This document shows, in pieces, positions 1 through 34,160 of a DNA stretch of 64,000 nucleotides. How positions within the stretch are numbered: the first letter of the stretch is position 1; the number at the start of each line of letters is the position of its first letter. The notes beneath the pieces are model-generated. The model worked only from the letters and a program-made list of their open reading frames with translations. It made no database searches and had not been told where the DNA came from. A program made the translations under genes and the position numbers. Source of the stretch: Amphiura filiformis (Eukaryota > Echinodermata > Ophiuroidea > Amphilepidida > Amphiuridae); NCBI RefSeq assembly GCF_039555335.1, contig NC_092628.1, positions 99,033,893 through 99,097,892 of the forward strand, read 5' to 3'.

Positions 1-2
1 CT

Positions 3-149
3 TTACCAGGTCAAATGTTTTATTCGATGATGTATGGTTTCTTTACACCTTGCATAATTGATGTAAGGGCCGCGCAGTCAACATTTCCTCTCATGATCGA
101 CGGTGAACCAATCTGGCAGTTTCTCATGAGAGTTGCGAAAGAGGTATGA
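3..149 (+). other. Open reading frame remnant at the window edge, unrecognised
   Basis: A frame open from the left edge reads about 48 codons (including ...GQMFYSMMYGFFTPCIID...) and stops with TGA at about 149. I do not recognise the family. It lies upstream of a probable LTR-retroelement 3' end and could be the tail of its coding region, but a chance open frame is equally possible. The stretch 150-750 that follows is AT-rich with no feature I can support. Confidence 0.15.
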
Positions 150-764
150 TAATGTAGATTCTCAGATGTTGAAGATATCGAACTGAAGACAAGATCCATC
201 AGAAGAAAGGACGCTGAGGAATATAGAACTTTTATAATATCTGAACTTAAATAAATTGATCATTAATTGATGGCAAAAATGTAAAATGTTAAACTGATGT
301 TTTGTGTAACTTGATGCAGAGACAGACTGTTCATTAGCTCGAAAGTCAAGATTAAAAACTGGTATTGTTCATTTGAAAATGAAATTGATGGAAATGTGCA
401 CCAAGGTGAATTAAATGGTTCTTGTAAATTAATATTTTATTGGTGAAGAAGAGTATGCATAAAAACCAGGTGATAAATAATATGCTAGAGATACTGTGAA
501 AGATTTGTATAAAACTTATAAACATAATAATATAATTTGCATGTGAAATAGAGTTGCTTTTATAATGTATAGTTGTAAATCTGCCGAATAGCCAATCAAA
601 TTTTGGAAAACTTTTTTTTTTTGAGGTCACGAGGTCACGACAATGTTATTGTCAGCCTGTCACCAAACAATAATTGAGTGAATTTACCTATGTTACTGCT
701 AAAGTTTTGTCAAGGAAATGCTCTGATTTTTTATTGTAATTAAGTTAAATAATTATACATGTTA

Positions 765-2000
765 CATTTCGGGACGAAATAGTCTCGAAGAGGGGGTAGT
801 GAAACGGAGAGCCAAAATGCGATTTCAGATTTTTGGCCTGTTTTTAAGCTTACCTCCTGTGTGTTTGTCTATTGCAGAAATACGAAAATTTAGCTCTTGT
901 CAAATTCATATTTAGAGAAAAGTCACGATGCTCACGTGTTCGTGGTAGTTTTTGATTGTTATTATGAATATAAAAATGATTGCATGGCTCTGCACAAGGT
1001 ATATTTTTGTAAATATTTGGATTTGTTTACCTGCCGATCGTCTGTTGTCGCCGTGGGTTGAAAATACGGCAGAGAAAATTTGTCATAAAGTGCGTGCGAA
1101 ATTGGCCTCAAATTTCACTATTTCCGCTAGTATTGTACTGAGATCTTATAATATTGTGTAAATAATTTTGTCAGGAAAACAATAAGGTATTACATACCGT
1201 CTACGAGTAAATATTGAGGACAACATTCAGGTTTTTCATGTGTTGTTTCAAAGAATTTTAGATTTGTCATTTTGAAACTTCCCGGCCATCAATCGTCAGA
1301 ACGTAAACAAGTTTTTCCTAAAATTGTAAATTTCCTTAAAAACGACTTTTGTTGATCAAACTTGGGATTATTTGAGATGTAATTGTTTAAGAATGTAGAA
1401 TTTTAAGATATTTTTGAGTATTTTAATGTTTTACATTGTCAAAAAGGGGGTCATCAGTTTGATTCCTGATTTAAAAACACTTTAGCAATTGTTCTAGTTA
1501 TTAAATTGTTGATTTCGTCATGTTCAAATCTTTTCGAAAGTGAGCGCCTGACGCGGAGTGACTGCGCGATATCCATAGTAACGGAACTTACGCTTTGAAC
1601 GCAGCCGCCAAAGGGTTCCATGAACGCGTTCAGGAAAGTATATAAAGGCCGTGCACGACGCAAATTAATCAGATTGCTTGGTGGACAATAGTCCACCCAA
1701 ACCTTCACTCAGTTTGAAGGTAAGCACCGCCAACCAAAGCAAAAACGCCCTACTCTGGAGCTCAGATCGAGCTAGGGGCAGCTCGGCTACCACAATAGTG
1801 GCAACACCCGGGTGGTTATGCACTCCGGTGTTTTGGCCTAGCGCCTATGCCTATTGTGCAAGTGACTTGCCGCACACATGCACAAGTCCAATGGAAAGTT
1901 ATGCACTGTATTTTGTGTGCATTCATTGTTGCATGGCAAGTTCGTATAAGTGTACAGACATGGATACTATACTCTGTAGTCGGCCTACTAGGCCTTGGCC
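765..2000 (+). mobile_element. Probable 3' end and LTR of a Ty3/gypsy-like retrotransposon
   Basis: The string TTTCGGGACGAAAT at about 769-782, followed by a purine run (GAAGAGGGGGTAG, about 787-799), resembles the stretch just before the 3' LTR in many metazoan Ty3/gypsy elements. The LTR would begin near 800 with TG. A TATA motif at 1639-1646 sits where an LTR promoter is expected. I could not define the right LTR end or a target duplication. No pol, integrase or gag reading frame is present in the window. The family assignment rests on the remembered boundary motif and is tentative. Confidence 0.4.
1639..1646 (+). promoter_or_regulatory. TATA box inside the putative LTR
   Basis: TATATAAAGG precedes a GC-richer stretch by the usual 25-30 bases. 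It fits a U3/R junction in the putative LTR. A GGTAAG donor-like site lies at about 1719. No independent support. Confidence 0.3.
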
Positions 2001-2496
2001 TAGCCTATGACTATGTCATGTGATGGGAGATTCTGTTGATTAAATTGTATTTTTATGCTTCTCGATTATTCAAGCAGATAGTATGTACTGTTCGGCAACA
2101 TTTATTGGTAATTTATTTGGATTTAAAAGAGAGAAATAAGGAAATATCGTCATGATCATCAACAGAGATTGTGTATTTACCAATGTTTTACTTGTATTTA
2201 TGAAATGTGATATGTGATAAGACAAATATGAAAGCAAAATAACAATACAAGATATAACAAAAGAAGCAAATATAAAACAGAATTGTCAAGTCTCATTTTT
2301 ACCTGTTAGCCTACTCCTTTCTTGCATCACTGATTCCACATATCTTGGGAAGGATTCTAGTCTTTGATACTACGCTACCACTCATATTTAGAAGGCTAGT
2401 CTTCTCCATCAGTCGTTTACAAAAATATTAGGGGCAAGCTCGGTCCCGTTACAATACTTTGTGACACACAAACAGCAGCGTCCAGACTGTTACCGT

Positions 2497-14580
<12,084 letters not shown>

Positions 14581-14617
14581 GACTTGGATTAGGTGATGTA
14601 CAAGTAGGCCTACCTAG
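14581..14617 (-). other. ADPRH: 5' UTR part of coding exon 1, ADPRH copy 1
   Basis: Upstream of the ATG at 14580 the minus strand reads TTTATTTTACAG then CTAGGTAGGCC, a good acceptor with AG at 14619-14618. The same acceptor and leader occur in copy 2, ending at 31630. This implies an intron in the 5' UTR and a non-coding exon further upstream. Confidence 0.55.
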
Positions 14618-14833
14618 CTGTAAAATAAATGTGTGAAACTATTACATTAATTGCATGCTCACAGCTTGTTTACAAAGTGATGATGTGAAAATAAGCAGCT
14701 GTTTTACAAACACCCCCCCCCACACACACACAGCTCATTATTTTAGATATATTTTAAGAGTACCAACTCAGAAAGCGCACATTGCTATCCTTCCCATTCC
14801 AAATTTGGTAGCCTTATTGTGCAATAAGAAAAA

Positions 14834-14890
14834 AAGGGGGATACAACTTCTCAAGGGGGATACAACTTCTCAAGGGGGATACAACTTCTC
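14834..14890. repeat. 18-19-bp tandem repeat x3
   Basis: GGGGGATACAACTTCTCAA occurs three times, followed by a C-rich/G-rich transposon-like end. Block B (31.8 kb) has only a remnant of this region. Confidence 0.8.
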
Positions 14891-15674
14891 ACAGGGGGAA
14901 GCTGCCCCCCCCCCACTGCCCCCTTGGCTATACTGCTTGGCTATACTGCTGTTAACTACTGCATTAATTACAACTACCTGGAGTTTGTTTGTGGATTGTA
15001 AATTCATCTGCAATATTGACATTGTTTTGCTGGTAATAACCGTTCAAGTCTATAGTCATGAAGATGTAGGTCAAGTCAATTCTTTCATATGTCCAGTCAT
15101 GGCAATTTCATTAGATTTTTAGAATTTAGTCCAGTTGAGTTACATTTGTTTTATTGAATTACTAGTCAAACTACATTGCAGTGTGGGATGTCTGGGGTGG
15201 GTGGGGTGTGTGTATAAACTGTAAATACATGGCATATTACACTTTTTTCTGAATAATCAATTATTGACAGATGTCACAAAAAGTGGACCAAAATAACGCA
15301 ATGTAATGAGTAGGATATAATTGCTTTGGTGGATATATATCAAGGGGCAAGACTTTTCACAGGGGGAAGCTGCCCCCCCCTTTGGCTATGACACTGCTGG
15401 CAACATGAATTTCTCCTCTTTTGTTCAGTGAATCTGTATTGAAATTAACTAGCCATTTATCAATTTTCTCTATACAAAGCAATGCAGACAACATTTCTAC
15501 TGTTCGATACAAAATTTCCCACACACAGTTAGGCCTATGTAATGAAATTGTTAGTTTCCCGTCACCTGCCCTAATAACTTTTTCAATTTGACCAAAACTT
15601 TACATATTTTCCATTATTTTCATATAAAAGTCAACATTATCATTATTGTCAAAACCAATTTGAAGAAAACTTAC

Positions 15675-15866
15675 TTGTTTTTCTTGCTGACAGTTTTGTC
15701 AGTGAGCCACTGACTTTATCAAAGCTTGGTGTGGTTGTGATGACTGGTGGGAAGTTATATCACTTCAGTAGCAATGCTAGTCTTGCTAGCATTATTCTAT
15801 TACTTCCTTTTAAAATATCAATGATCTCATCTTACTTCCGCAGTTCAAAACGCTTCATTAAAGTAT
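15675..15866 (-). promoter_or_regulatory. ADPRH: Predicted non-coding first exon and promoter region, ADPRH copy 1
   Basis: About 190 bp here is nearly identical to 33963-34160 upstream of copy 2, and both carry a GTAAGT donor on the minus strand (at 15674 and 33962). It pairs logically with the acceptor at 14619. A GGAAGT (ETS-like) site lies in the upstream part (minus strand, about 15835-15840). The transcription start is not visible, so the outer edge is the edge of strong conservation. Confidence 0.45.
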
Positions 15867-17857
15867 AGGAAATAACGATTATTACTCTAAAAGGGTATAG
15901 GCCTAATTTGTAAATCAACCTCAAAAATGCCCTATCCCTAGCATTGCTACTAATTATATTGGTACAAATTGAACAATGCCCCTGACATTGAGGTAGTCAA
16001 TTGTATAGCAATATTCTATTCATAATTAATCGTTCAATCACCCATTAGATATATAGGAATTATTTGGGGGTTTCCACTTCTTCTTCAAACCAATGACCTT
16101 TCTCATCTGATTTACACAGTTCAAAGCACTTCATTCATAAGATACAAGAAATAATGACTGACTACTCTTATAGGGTACATGTACTGTATCAACCCCCATC
16201 ATGTCCTATTCATAGTATTGTTGGAAATTGAACAATGCACTGACATTGAGATTGTCATGTGTACTATAGTATTTCTGTTCAATCAGCCATTATATTTGGG
16301 AATTATATGGGACTTTCCGCTGCAATTTTGCCATACACTATATTTTTAAACACTCAACAATTTAGGAGGATGGGATGGGGTTCCTATTGGTAGCTGTTGG
16401 TACATTGCAACTTTAAACATGCAATAAATATTGAATATTTTTTTAGTTCAAAATTATCTCAAATTGTTCATCACACATAACAATTCAAATAAAGATAAAT
16501 TCCACACATATAGGATTCCTAAGGTTACACTGGAAAAAAAGGCCAAAGACCATTAAACTCCTATGCCTATTGACCATAACATTTAGCAATGTTACCTTAC
16601 AAAGAAGCACCCTAGATGTGTAAAACCTATCCTATTATGAATCATGATGTTATGAGGAACAGTTTGAGACCATTGTGATACAAATCTGAGCAATTGTTCA
16701 AATTTGACCCATGAAGGTAAAAACTTGACCTTTTTGCTGATAACTCAAAAATGGAACATCACAGATAGGTCAAACTATACTTTTCCTAAATCCATATTAC
16801 CTTATATTTTTGTGTATCTGAATGATCTTTGCAACCTCTAGATCTGTTCTATTGTTTCCAGAAGTTGGTCCAAAATTGTTCAAAAATTGATGGCTAGAAT
16901 ATATGCCAAATAGCTAAAGGGAATTTTATATTCGTGATCATTGTTTGTTACCATGTATGTACACAAATACAAATCAACTGCAAGCAAATCACACACGTAG
17001 CATCATTATCTGGTAAAACATATATGTCCATAATATAATCATTTATTTTCTATTTTATACAGATAATAATTAAAATACCCAAGTTATTACACTTGCAATT
17101 GTGATTTTGGACATGAACAGCCACATCAAAATGCAACATAATTATGATCCACCTAGTTTGCAGATAAATGTTATAAATGGTCATACACCTATAAATTGTG
17201 GTCATTTCAATATGATCCAATGTTACATTCTGAAGAAGTATATTTATCAACACTGATGGGTACCAATCATTTTGATACAATCTGAATGAAGAGAGGCACA
17301 ATTCTCTCAATAAAATCAATTTGGTTCATATTCCAAACATATGACTGGAAAGTATGACTGGAAATTTGAACAATTAATTTATTTGGTCGCTGCTACAAGC
17401 ACTCAACAGTAAATAAAGACAAAGCACTCAACTCAGCAGTACTACTACTCCCTATTCCAGAAAAATACAGAACTAATTTTTTGGGATTAAAAAAATATAA
17501 TCCTGTTTTGCCAAATGAGTAGTATCTTCATTGTGTCAAATAAACTTCACCAAGTTTAAGGAGGATAACCCTTCATCTCAGCCTCTCAGGACACCACAAA
17601 TGTAGGTAGCACTTTTTCTTTTACTTGTCTAGAAAAAAAACCCATTTTGCTGTGAAGTGGCCAAAAAATAAGAAGAATTTGCACATTTTCTGCTGAGAGA
17701 AATAGTACAGCTGCTAAGCTGAATCACTGTGCACTTTGTGATATAAGCATGAGAGTATCCACACATGAAAGCTCATAAAGTAAATGGTCCAAAGTTTATT
17801 TAGATGTGGAGGCATTTCAGATTTGACCCCTATTGTTTAGCTTTAATTGTTTTTTTT

Positions 17858-17968
17858 GTCATGCATCTAACGTCTCATATAACACGGGTGACATCATTAA
17901 TTTAAGTAAAACAACAAAGCCAAAAAGAATGATGTCGCCCGTGTTATATGAGATGATAGATGCATGAC
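17858..17968. repeat. Palindromic MITE-like hairpin (block A)
   Basis: Arms beginning GTCATGCATCTA and containing CTCATATAACACGGG(T/C)GACATCAT are inverted around an AT-rich loop. The block B copy (52711-52804) lacks about 16 bases of its left arm. Confidence 0.75.
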
Positions 17969-18682
17969 AGCGGTTAAAAACAAAACAATAAATGCGCTAA
18001 AAACAATACCTTTATTCTCTAAATACACCATTCCCTCACTCATACATGCATTGTCCCATTCAACCATCAAACTCAAAAGCTGTTAATATTTGGATAAATT
18101 CTTTTGGTGAAGCAACTTTAGTATTTAAATAAAAAGTACATGTACATTCTGTCTAGCAAATTATAAGTATGGTATGGATTTACAAATTACAAGTTCAGTG
18201 TGGATTTATTACGCACTGTTGTAGACATACATTTCCCCTGGTTCACATAGTATACAGCATTCTTTCTATGAGCCGTAGGCCCTACAATATGCATTGTTAA
18301 TGTATTTAAATAAAAAGTAGCAGTTCCTAATATCAAATGGCAGAGTTCATCCACTTGCAGGGTAAAGTGATTCTTGCTCCTGAATGATAAAAGTTGAATT
18401 TACACTGGATCACTTAGCAATAGCGATGTATCGCTACAGAAAATTTATGTGCAAAAATTGCTCTTGAAAAGCTATGCATCGCTTGCCGTTTTTACAATCA
18501 TACTAATTGCCAACAACAAGGCTGTTGGACTTGCTGAAAGGTGTTTGCAAATGACATCCAATGTTGTTGATATTAATTGTTTTAAATTAATTAATTTTTA
18601 TAGTTTGATGTACAGTACATCGATTTGCAAAATAACAGGCAGTGATTATTCAAGGCAGCTCATGTGACAAGCAACAGTGTTA

Positions 18683-19065
18683 AGCCTGATCCTGACTCCA
18701 CTTCGCAGCGCAATGCGATGCTCCGATGCTTTTCAAACAGCGCAGCATCGCGCGATGAAATTAAAATGTATATTTTAATTTCATCGCGCGATGTTGCGAT
18801 GTTTTAAAAGCATGTGGGGTCTGCATCTCCTTTTAAGGTCTTTCTACCGACCTTGATTTTCCAGCAGCCTATCAGAAGCGTGCATGGCTGCGATATCGCA
18901 GCACGATGCGAAAAAGTTGAACATTGTTCAACTCCATCGCTTACAGAAATTTCCACCGCGCGATGAGAATTTTCACCGCTGAGCTCGTAAAAACCTGGCT
19001 CAGATTACAGTTTTTATAGCATCGCCACATCGCATCGCGCTGCGATGTGGAGTCAGGACCGGGCT
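18683..19065. mobile_element. Harbinger-like MITE (block A)
   Basis: Ends AGCCTGATCCTGACTCCAC and, inverted, AGCCCGGTCCTGACTCCAC, with TTA on both flanks (18680-18682, 19066-19068). A 3-bp TTA duplication fits PIF/Harbinger. The interior is full of GATGCGATG/CATCGC words and contains a perfect inner palindrome around TTTAATTTCATCGCGCGATG. Present in both blocks, so it predates the duplication. Confidence 0.7.
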
Positions 19066-19444
19066 TTAGGAGGTTGAAAATTTATTTAACACCCATGAGA
19101 TCATTATTATCGATTGATTGGTTTGATGCTCGGAAAAGGCAAGTTTGTTATGAGTAGGAATTGATTTTCTGCAATAGCAATTGAGTGTAAATTCAGTCTT
19201 GTCAGCTGCACATTATTTATTTGGTATAAATTGACAAAATATATACATATATTTTGTCATGTACCTCTATACATGCATTTACCAGTATGTTGTCATTGAG
19301 TCTATGTATTAAAGGCTAGTAGTGTATAATTGAATTCATGATCCCAAATTACATACTTCACAATTTCATTTAGATAACATCATATAAAAATATATTCAAT
19401 AATGCAGAAATAACCAAGTTGATAGTAACTGATAGAAGGTACAG

Positions 19445-19610
19445 ATTCAAAAGTTGCACCCCTATTGGTTTGTGGACATGACAATAATGTTATTCAACAT
19501 GCTCAATTACAGCGAGTGCCATGGACAATAAGTGAAAACCCATGACATGCATGATGTGTGCAAACCAATAAAACCAATAGTGGTGCAACTTTTGAATTTG
19601 AACCTTCCAT
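19445..19610. repeat. Foldback MITE (block A copy)
   Basis: GATTCAAAAGTTGCACCCCT is inverted about 140 bases later as GGTGCAACTTTTGAATTTG. A block B copy is at about 54020-54180. Target duplication not resolved. Confidence 0.6.
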
Positions 19611-19942
19611 CAGTTTTAGTTTTGTACCTTATTTCTGCACCATTTGCTGTCACTGATATCTCAAATTAAAGAAAACATTTGTGACACAGTGCAGGTATAT
19701 GAGGCACATAGAGAGAAATGTCAAACCTGAGATGTTTATATTATATTGTTATCTGCATTACAGTTAACAAACATTTTCATAACAAAATCAACATCATAAA
19801 GCATTCCTTTCAAAAATAATGAATGATTGAAAATCATGTTGTCGGACACTGTTGAGTGCAAGTTATCAATAAAAGTATTTAAAGTTCTTATTGGTTTAAG
19901 AAATCAATGAAAAACACCTCTGGCTTGACACATTAATGACAA

Positions 19943-20968
19943 CTAGCGGGACACCCGCGCTACGCGCGGGTCCCCGCTAGGTGAGTAGGCCTAAATGGGA
20001 GCGTTCACTAAAACGGGAGGAATTACTGAACAGGTAGAATCATTGAAAAGGTAAATTTCATTTATCTGAGTCTGACCCTCGTTAAGCCTAAGTTTCCATG
20101 TTAGCTTCTTTCTTTCTTTAGTTTCTTCTACATGGGCCAATTTTGTTCCATTTTTTAAAAACATTTTGCTGCTAAGCTTGCAAATGTCCGTTAGCATGTT
20201 TTTTATTTACTCAATCCAGTTCCCATTATTTTCTAAATCTGTCCTTTCTTACATTTCCCTGTTGACTTCATTTTTTATTTGCTGCTTAGCTTGTGATTTC
20301 CCGTTTTCATGTTATTTATTTAGTTCTGTCCTCAGTTTAATAGCTTTTTTTATTTAAATCATCTAATTTTATTAGATTTTATTATTCTTTCCTTCTTTAG
20401 CCTATTTTATTCCCGTTTTCATTTTCTTACTGTGACTATAACTATAGGCTAACCCACATACTCGTAGGCCTACCTGTTTGTCCTCATTTTGTTTTCTTTT
20501 TTAATTACAGTAGGCCTACCTCTTCATGTTGTTTGTACTTTTTAACACACATCTTTTCCCCGTATTTATTACGCCTACGGTCGGTCGTTCACCGTATTAT
20601 CATTCATTGCGCGACTTCTCGTCGTTTACGCGCGCGACATGGCGTAGTGTTGCGTTACCGCCGCTATCGCTGCGCTTACGCGAGCGGTTTAGCATTAGAT
20701 ACGCCCGTACGACGCGCACGGGTTAGCTTGACAACTGACTCCCTTTTTTGTTTACCCAGCATAGCAACGTACCACATTTTCACTGATTTTGAGGCCAATT
20801 CTTGACCGTTTTCAACCAAATAAAGTTTAAACACGTTCCCGTATATTCATCGATCTCCCGTATGAATTTGGCGACATTTGGATCGAAACTGACGGAGCCT
20901 TTATAGGCATACATAGATACATAGATAGATAGATAGATAGATACAACATTTCCCTATTTATAGTAAGA
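19943..20968 (-). mobile_element. Non-autonomous Helitron, 1026 bp, present only in block A
   Basis: Read on the minus strand it begins TCTTACTATAAATAGGG and ends with a GC-rich hairpin (GACCCGCGC..GCGCGGGTGTC) followed by CTAG, the classic TC...hairpin-CTRR layout. It sits precisely between A and T with no target duplication. Block B at 54887/54888 has the intact empty site (minus strand ACTTA|TTGTC). No Rep/helicase frame, so it would depend on a partner element. It carries a GATA microsatellite near its start. Confidence 0.88.
20916..20944. repeat. GATA microsatellite inside the Helitron
   Basis: Repeats of ATAGATAGATAGATAG with one variant ATAC unit, near the Helitron 5' end. Confidence 0.85.
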
Positions 20969-21094
20969 TAAGTGTATAATGTTTATGCACCAAAGTTCAT
21001 CTAAGTGCATTATTCGACATATTTTGACCTTGTTCCACATTTTGACGCATCAACATGGTGTTTGCCATAACCCACCTCATTTAGTAACCTTCAT

Positions 21095-21300
21095 GGGGCA
21101 CATATTTGTGACTGCACTAATACTGAACTACCAATAAATCATATACAACATGATTTGTCATCTGCTGCATGAGACACATATTTGTGACTGCCAATACGGA
21201 ACCAATAAATCATCTACAACATGATTTGTCATCTGTTGCATGAGACACATATTTGTGACTGCTAATACAGAACCAATAAATCATTACAACATGATGTGTC
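21095..21300. repeat. Tandem repeat of about 70-78 bp x3 (block A)
   Basis: Units containing CACATATTTGTGACTGC, CAATAAATCAT and ACAACATGATTTGTCA. Block B (55010-55150) has fewer units, so copy number changed after duplication. Confidence 0.75.
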
Positions 21301-21873
21301 ACTCTTTGCAATGCTAATATGAAAAAGGGTATCTTAATTGAGAAACCTGTATTGGTCAGCAGGATTTTCAGAGTTCAGAGTTGTTTGTTTTTCAAAAAAG
21401 AATATTTTTGACTGCACTACTGAACATCTTCACCAATATTATCTACAACTTGATGTGTCAACTCTTTGGAATGCTAATATGAATAAGGATATCTTGATTG
21501 AGAATCCTGTAGTGGTCTGCATCTCTTCACCAGGTTTCTTCAGAGTTCTTTGTTTTTTCGAAAAATAATATGCTTAAAATAGTCAGGACTCATGCCTTGT
21601 GTATAATGCCATATGGTAAATCGGCCATACTGAACTGTTATGCATTGGTACCAAAAAAGAGTTCCTCCAGCATTTATTGAGGTCTGAAATCAATAATAAT
21701 TGTCCCTCTAAGGTTGAGGGTTGCTAGATGTGTGCATGTAGCACTTAGCACCTTATACACACAATGCAACTGAGCACATATTTAAAGTTAACCTGGCACA
21801 TTGTGAAATAATCAGGAAGAACTCTACTTTGCCCTCCATGAGCAAAATGCATGCATCGCCAAGGACAGACTCT

Positions 21874-31599
<9,726 letters not shown>

Positions 31600-31630
31600 G
31601 ACTTGGATTAGGTGATGTAGGCCTACCTAG
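31600..31630 (-). other. ADPRH: 5' UTR part of coding exon 1, ADPRH copy 2
   Basis: The acceptor TTTATATTACAG is followed by CTAGGTAGGCC and leads into the ATG at 31599, matching the arrangement in copy 1. Confidence 0.5.
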
Positions 31631-32470
31631 CTGTAATATAAATGTGTGAAACTATTACATTAATTGCTCACAGCTTGTTTACAAAGTGATGATGTGAAAA
31701 TAAGCAGCTGTTTTACATACCCCCCCCCCCCCCCCCCACACACACTAGCTCATTATTTTAAAACCCACTCTGAAAGTGCACATTGCTATCCTTGCCATTC
31801 CGAATTTGGCAGCCTTGAGGTGCGCCGTAAGAAAAAATGGTATAAGACTTCACACAGGGGGAATCTGCTCCCTTGGCTATGCCGGTGTTATATTATGAAT
31901 TAACCATGTTAACTAGGGACTACATGTATCTGGAATTTAACATAGCCTACATGTATATTTCCTATATACTATAAATGGCTGGTTTGTAGATTATAAATTC
32001 ATCTGCAATGATCATTATTTTGCTGGTAATAACCAGAGCTGAGTTTAAGTCTAGTCATGAAAATGTAGGTCAAGCCAATTCACTAAACCAATTTTTCAGG
32101 TCCAGTCATGACAATTTCATTAGATTTGTAGAATTAAGTTGAGTTGGGTCATTTGTTTTATTGCATTACCAGTCAAAATACATTTCAGTGTGGGATGTCT
32201 GGTGTGGGTGGGGGTGTAAACTATGTATACATTGTCATATTACTCTTTTTCCCTCTGAAAAATCAGTTGATAACTGTCACAAAAAGTGGACCAAAATAAC
32301 GTAAGGTGTCAAGCACGAGTAGGGTATATTCAGTGATAATTTAGTTCTTTAATCATTTAATCATAGCCCCTCAAGAATTTATTTTTATGACAATTAAAAA
32401 CCAGAGTGAAAACATACATTTTCAACTTTCTGTACATATTTTATTGTGTAAATATCTGCATTAGCAAGGT

Positions 32471-32902
32471 CAGTAGCGTAGCCAGCGGGGGGGGCGGGGG
32501 GGGGGCAGAGTGCCCCCTGACAAAAAAAAAGAAAGAAAAAAGTGCCCTTCTGACAAAAAATGAAAGAGAAAATCAGGAGGGCAAAGGAAAAGAAAAAGGG
32601 CAAGGAGCCCCTTTTTCTAGCAAATTTCAGGGCCAAAATAGTGTAAAATACAAAATTTTTCTGCGCTACGCGTGCACATTGTAACAATAAAGCCCTTTTT
32701 TAGCCGGATAATGGGGGAAAATTGTGTAAAATACCATTTTTTCCCGCTACGCGCGCACATCATCCCAATAAGGCCCTTTTCAGGAAGCTCGAAGACATAC
32801 AGTCTCTATGTATTGTATGATGCAACTGCAATTTTTTTCGTCTGTGCCCCCAAAATTTTATTTTGCCCCCCCCCCTGACCAAGAAAGGTGGATACACCCC
32901 TG
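32471..32902. mobile_element. hAT-like MITE, 432 bp
   Basis: Ends CAGTAGCGTAGCC and, inverted, CAGGGGTGTATCC, flanked by the 8-bp direct repeat AGCAAGGT (32463-32470, 32903-32910). Interior is purine-rich with runs of G. Confidence 0.75.
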
Positions 32903-32910
32903 AGCAAGGT

Positions 32911-33640
32911 TATTGATTGAAGGAAGCTGAGGCCTGTGGCCGAGTTGGTAAGTAATTTGGACACTTGTGCAAATGCTATACCGGCTTCTTCATATACGTC
33001 CCTTTGTATTGGTTGATATCTTCTTCTTAAATCTTTCTTGGTTGAGTCGGCAGATTCAGACTTAGCTGTACTATTAAACACCAACTTATCCAGGAACCTA
33101 GGACTGAGTGCAGATATCAGAACCGGGGATGATCCCCTTCTCTTTTCGAATAGCTCCGACACTTTAACGTGCACAGGGATGAATCCTCCTGAACACAAGA
33201 CCAACGGCTATATGTGACTTCCGAACCACAGGACATCGCACACACACTACCTATATCTGCATGTGCTAAGCAGTGTATGGGGGCGAGAAGAAATTCTACA
33301 ATTAAATTCTGTGATGTAACTGAACTTAATTGAAGGATTTCCGACCATATAGGAACTTTTTGGGAGGGAGGAGAATTTTCACCTAAGGCAAGCCCAAGGC
33401 TCGAACTCTTGTTGATTTTGTGTTTTACAATTTGAGGTGGTATATTTTAACCAATCAGAAAGAATTTTATATCGTATAAGATTCTCAATGAAACGATGCC
33501 GCTTTCGTCCAAAAAAAGAAGATACACACCGGTGGATTTATACGCAGAGGAAGACTGACACCACAGACTAAAACTGTCGCAACACAGGAAATTAAGCGAA
33601 ATTTGGGAACAAACAAAATTAAATGACAGTGGATTTTCAC
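32911..33640. other. Unassigned repeat-like sequence in block B
   Basis: Contains a tRNA box A-like phrase (TGGCCGAGTTGGTAAG, 32938-32953) and an open minus-strand frame (33204-32806) that I do not recognise and that runs into the adjacent transposon. It has no clear counterpart in block A. Possibly a SINE or LTR fragment. Confidence 0.3.
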
Positions 33641-33962
33641 AAGATATAAATAAATATTTTATATTACAAGATTGGTAACAAATTAAGCTTCAACAAACCC
33701 TTTTCACCCATGAAAAAAGATGTTTCCATTCTAAAGTACTAAATGCCATGCAAAACCAACCATTTTTTCAATCTTTTTAAGCCTCTTCTGACCCGAAAAA
33801 AGTTGTGTTGATATTGAAGCTTGCGTGAACAGGACAAATTCATAATGCGCCTTTTAATGACTTCTATAAAAGCTAACAAAATAAACAAAATTAAAACAAA
33901 TACACATCTTATCAAAAGTAATGCTTCTATTATTTAGTTGAACCAATTTGAAGAAAACTTAC

Positions 33963-34160
33963 TAGTTTTTCTTGCTGACAGGTTTCGTCAGTGAACCACT
34001 GACTTTATCAAAGCTTGGTGTGGTTGTGATGACTGGTGGGAAGTTATATCACTTCAGCAGCAATGCTAGTCTTGCTAGCATTATTCTATCATTACTTCCT
34101 TTTAAAATAGCAATGATCTCATCTTACTTCCGCAGTTCAAAACGCTTCATTAAAGTATAG
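33963..34160 (-). promoter_or_regulatory. ADPRH: Predicted non-coding first exon and promoter region, ADPRH copy 2
   Basis: Nearly identical to 15675-15866, with the same GTAAGT donor at 33962 on the minus strand. The 16.55-kb insertion begins only about 370 bp upstream, so any distal regulatory sequence of copy 2 has been moved away. Confidence 0.45.

Noticed and set aside
21095..21300. CRISPR-like array
   Set aside because: Units are directly adjacent and diverged, without spacers, in a eukaryotic intergenic region.
32806..33204. 132-codon minus-strand frame as a gene
   Set aside because: It crosses the edge of a hAT-like MITE, has no recognisable domain and no counterpart in block A.
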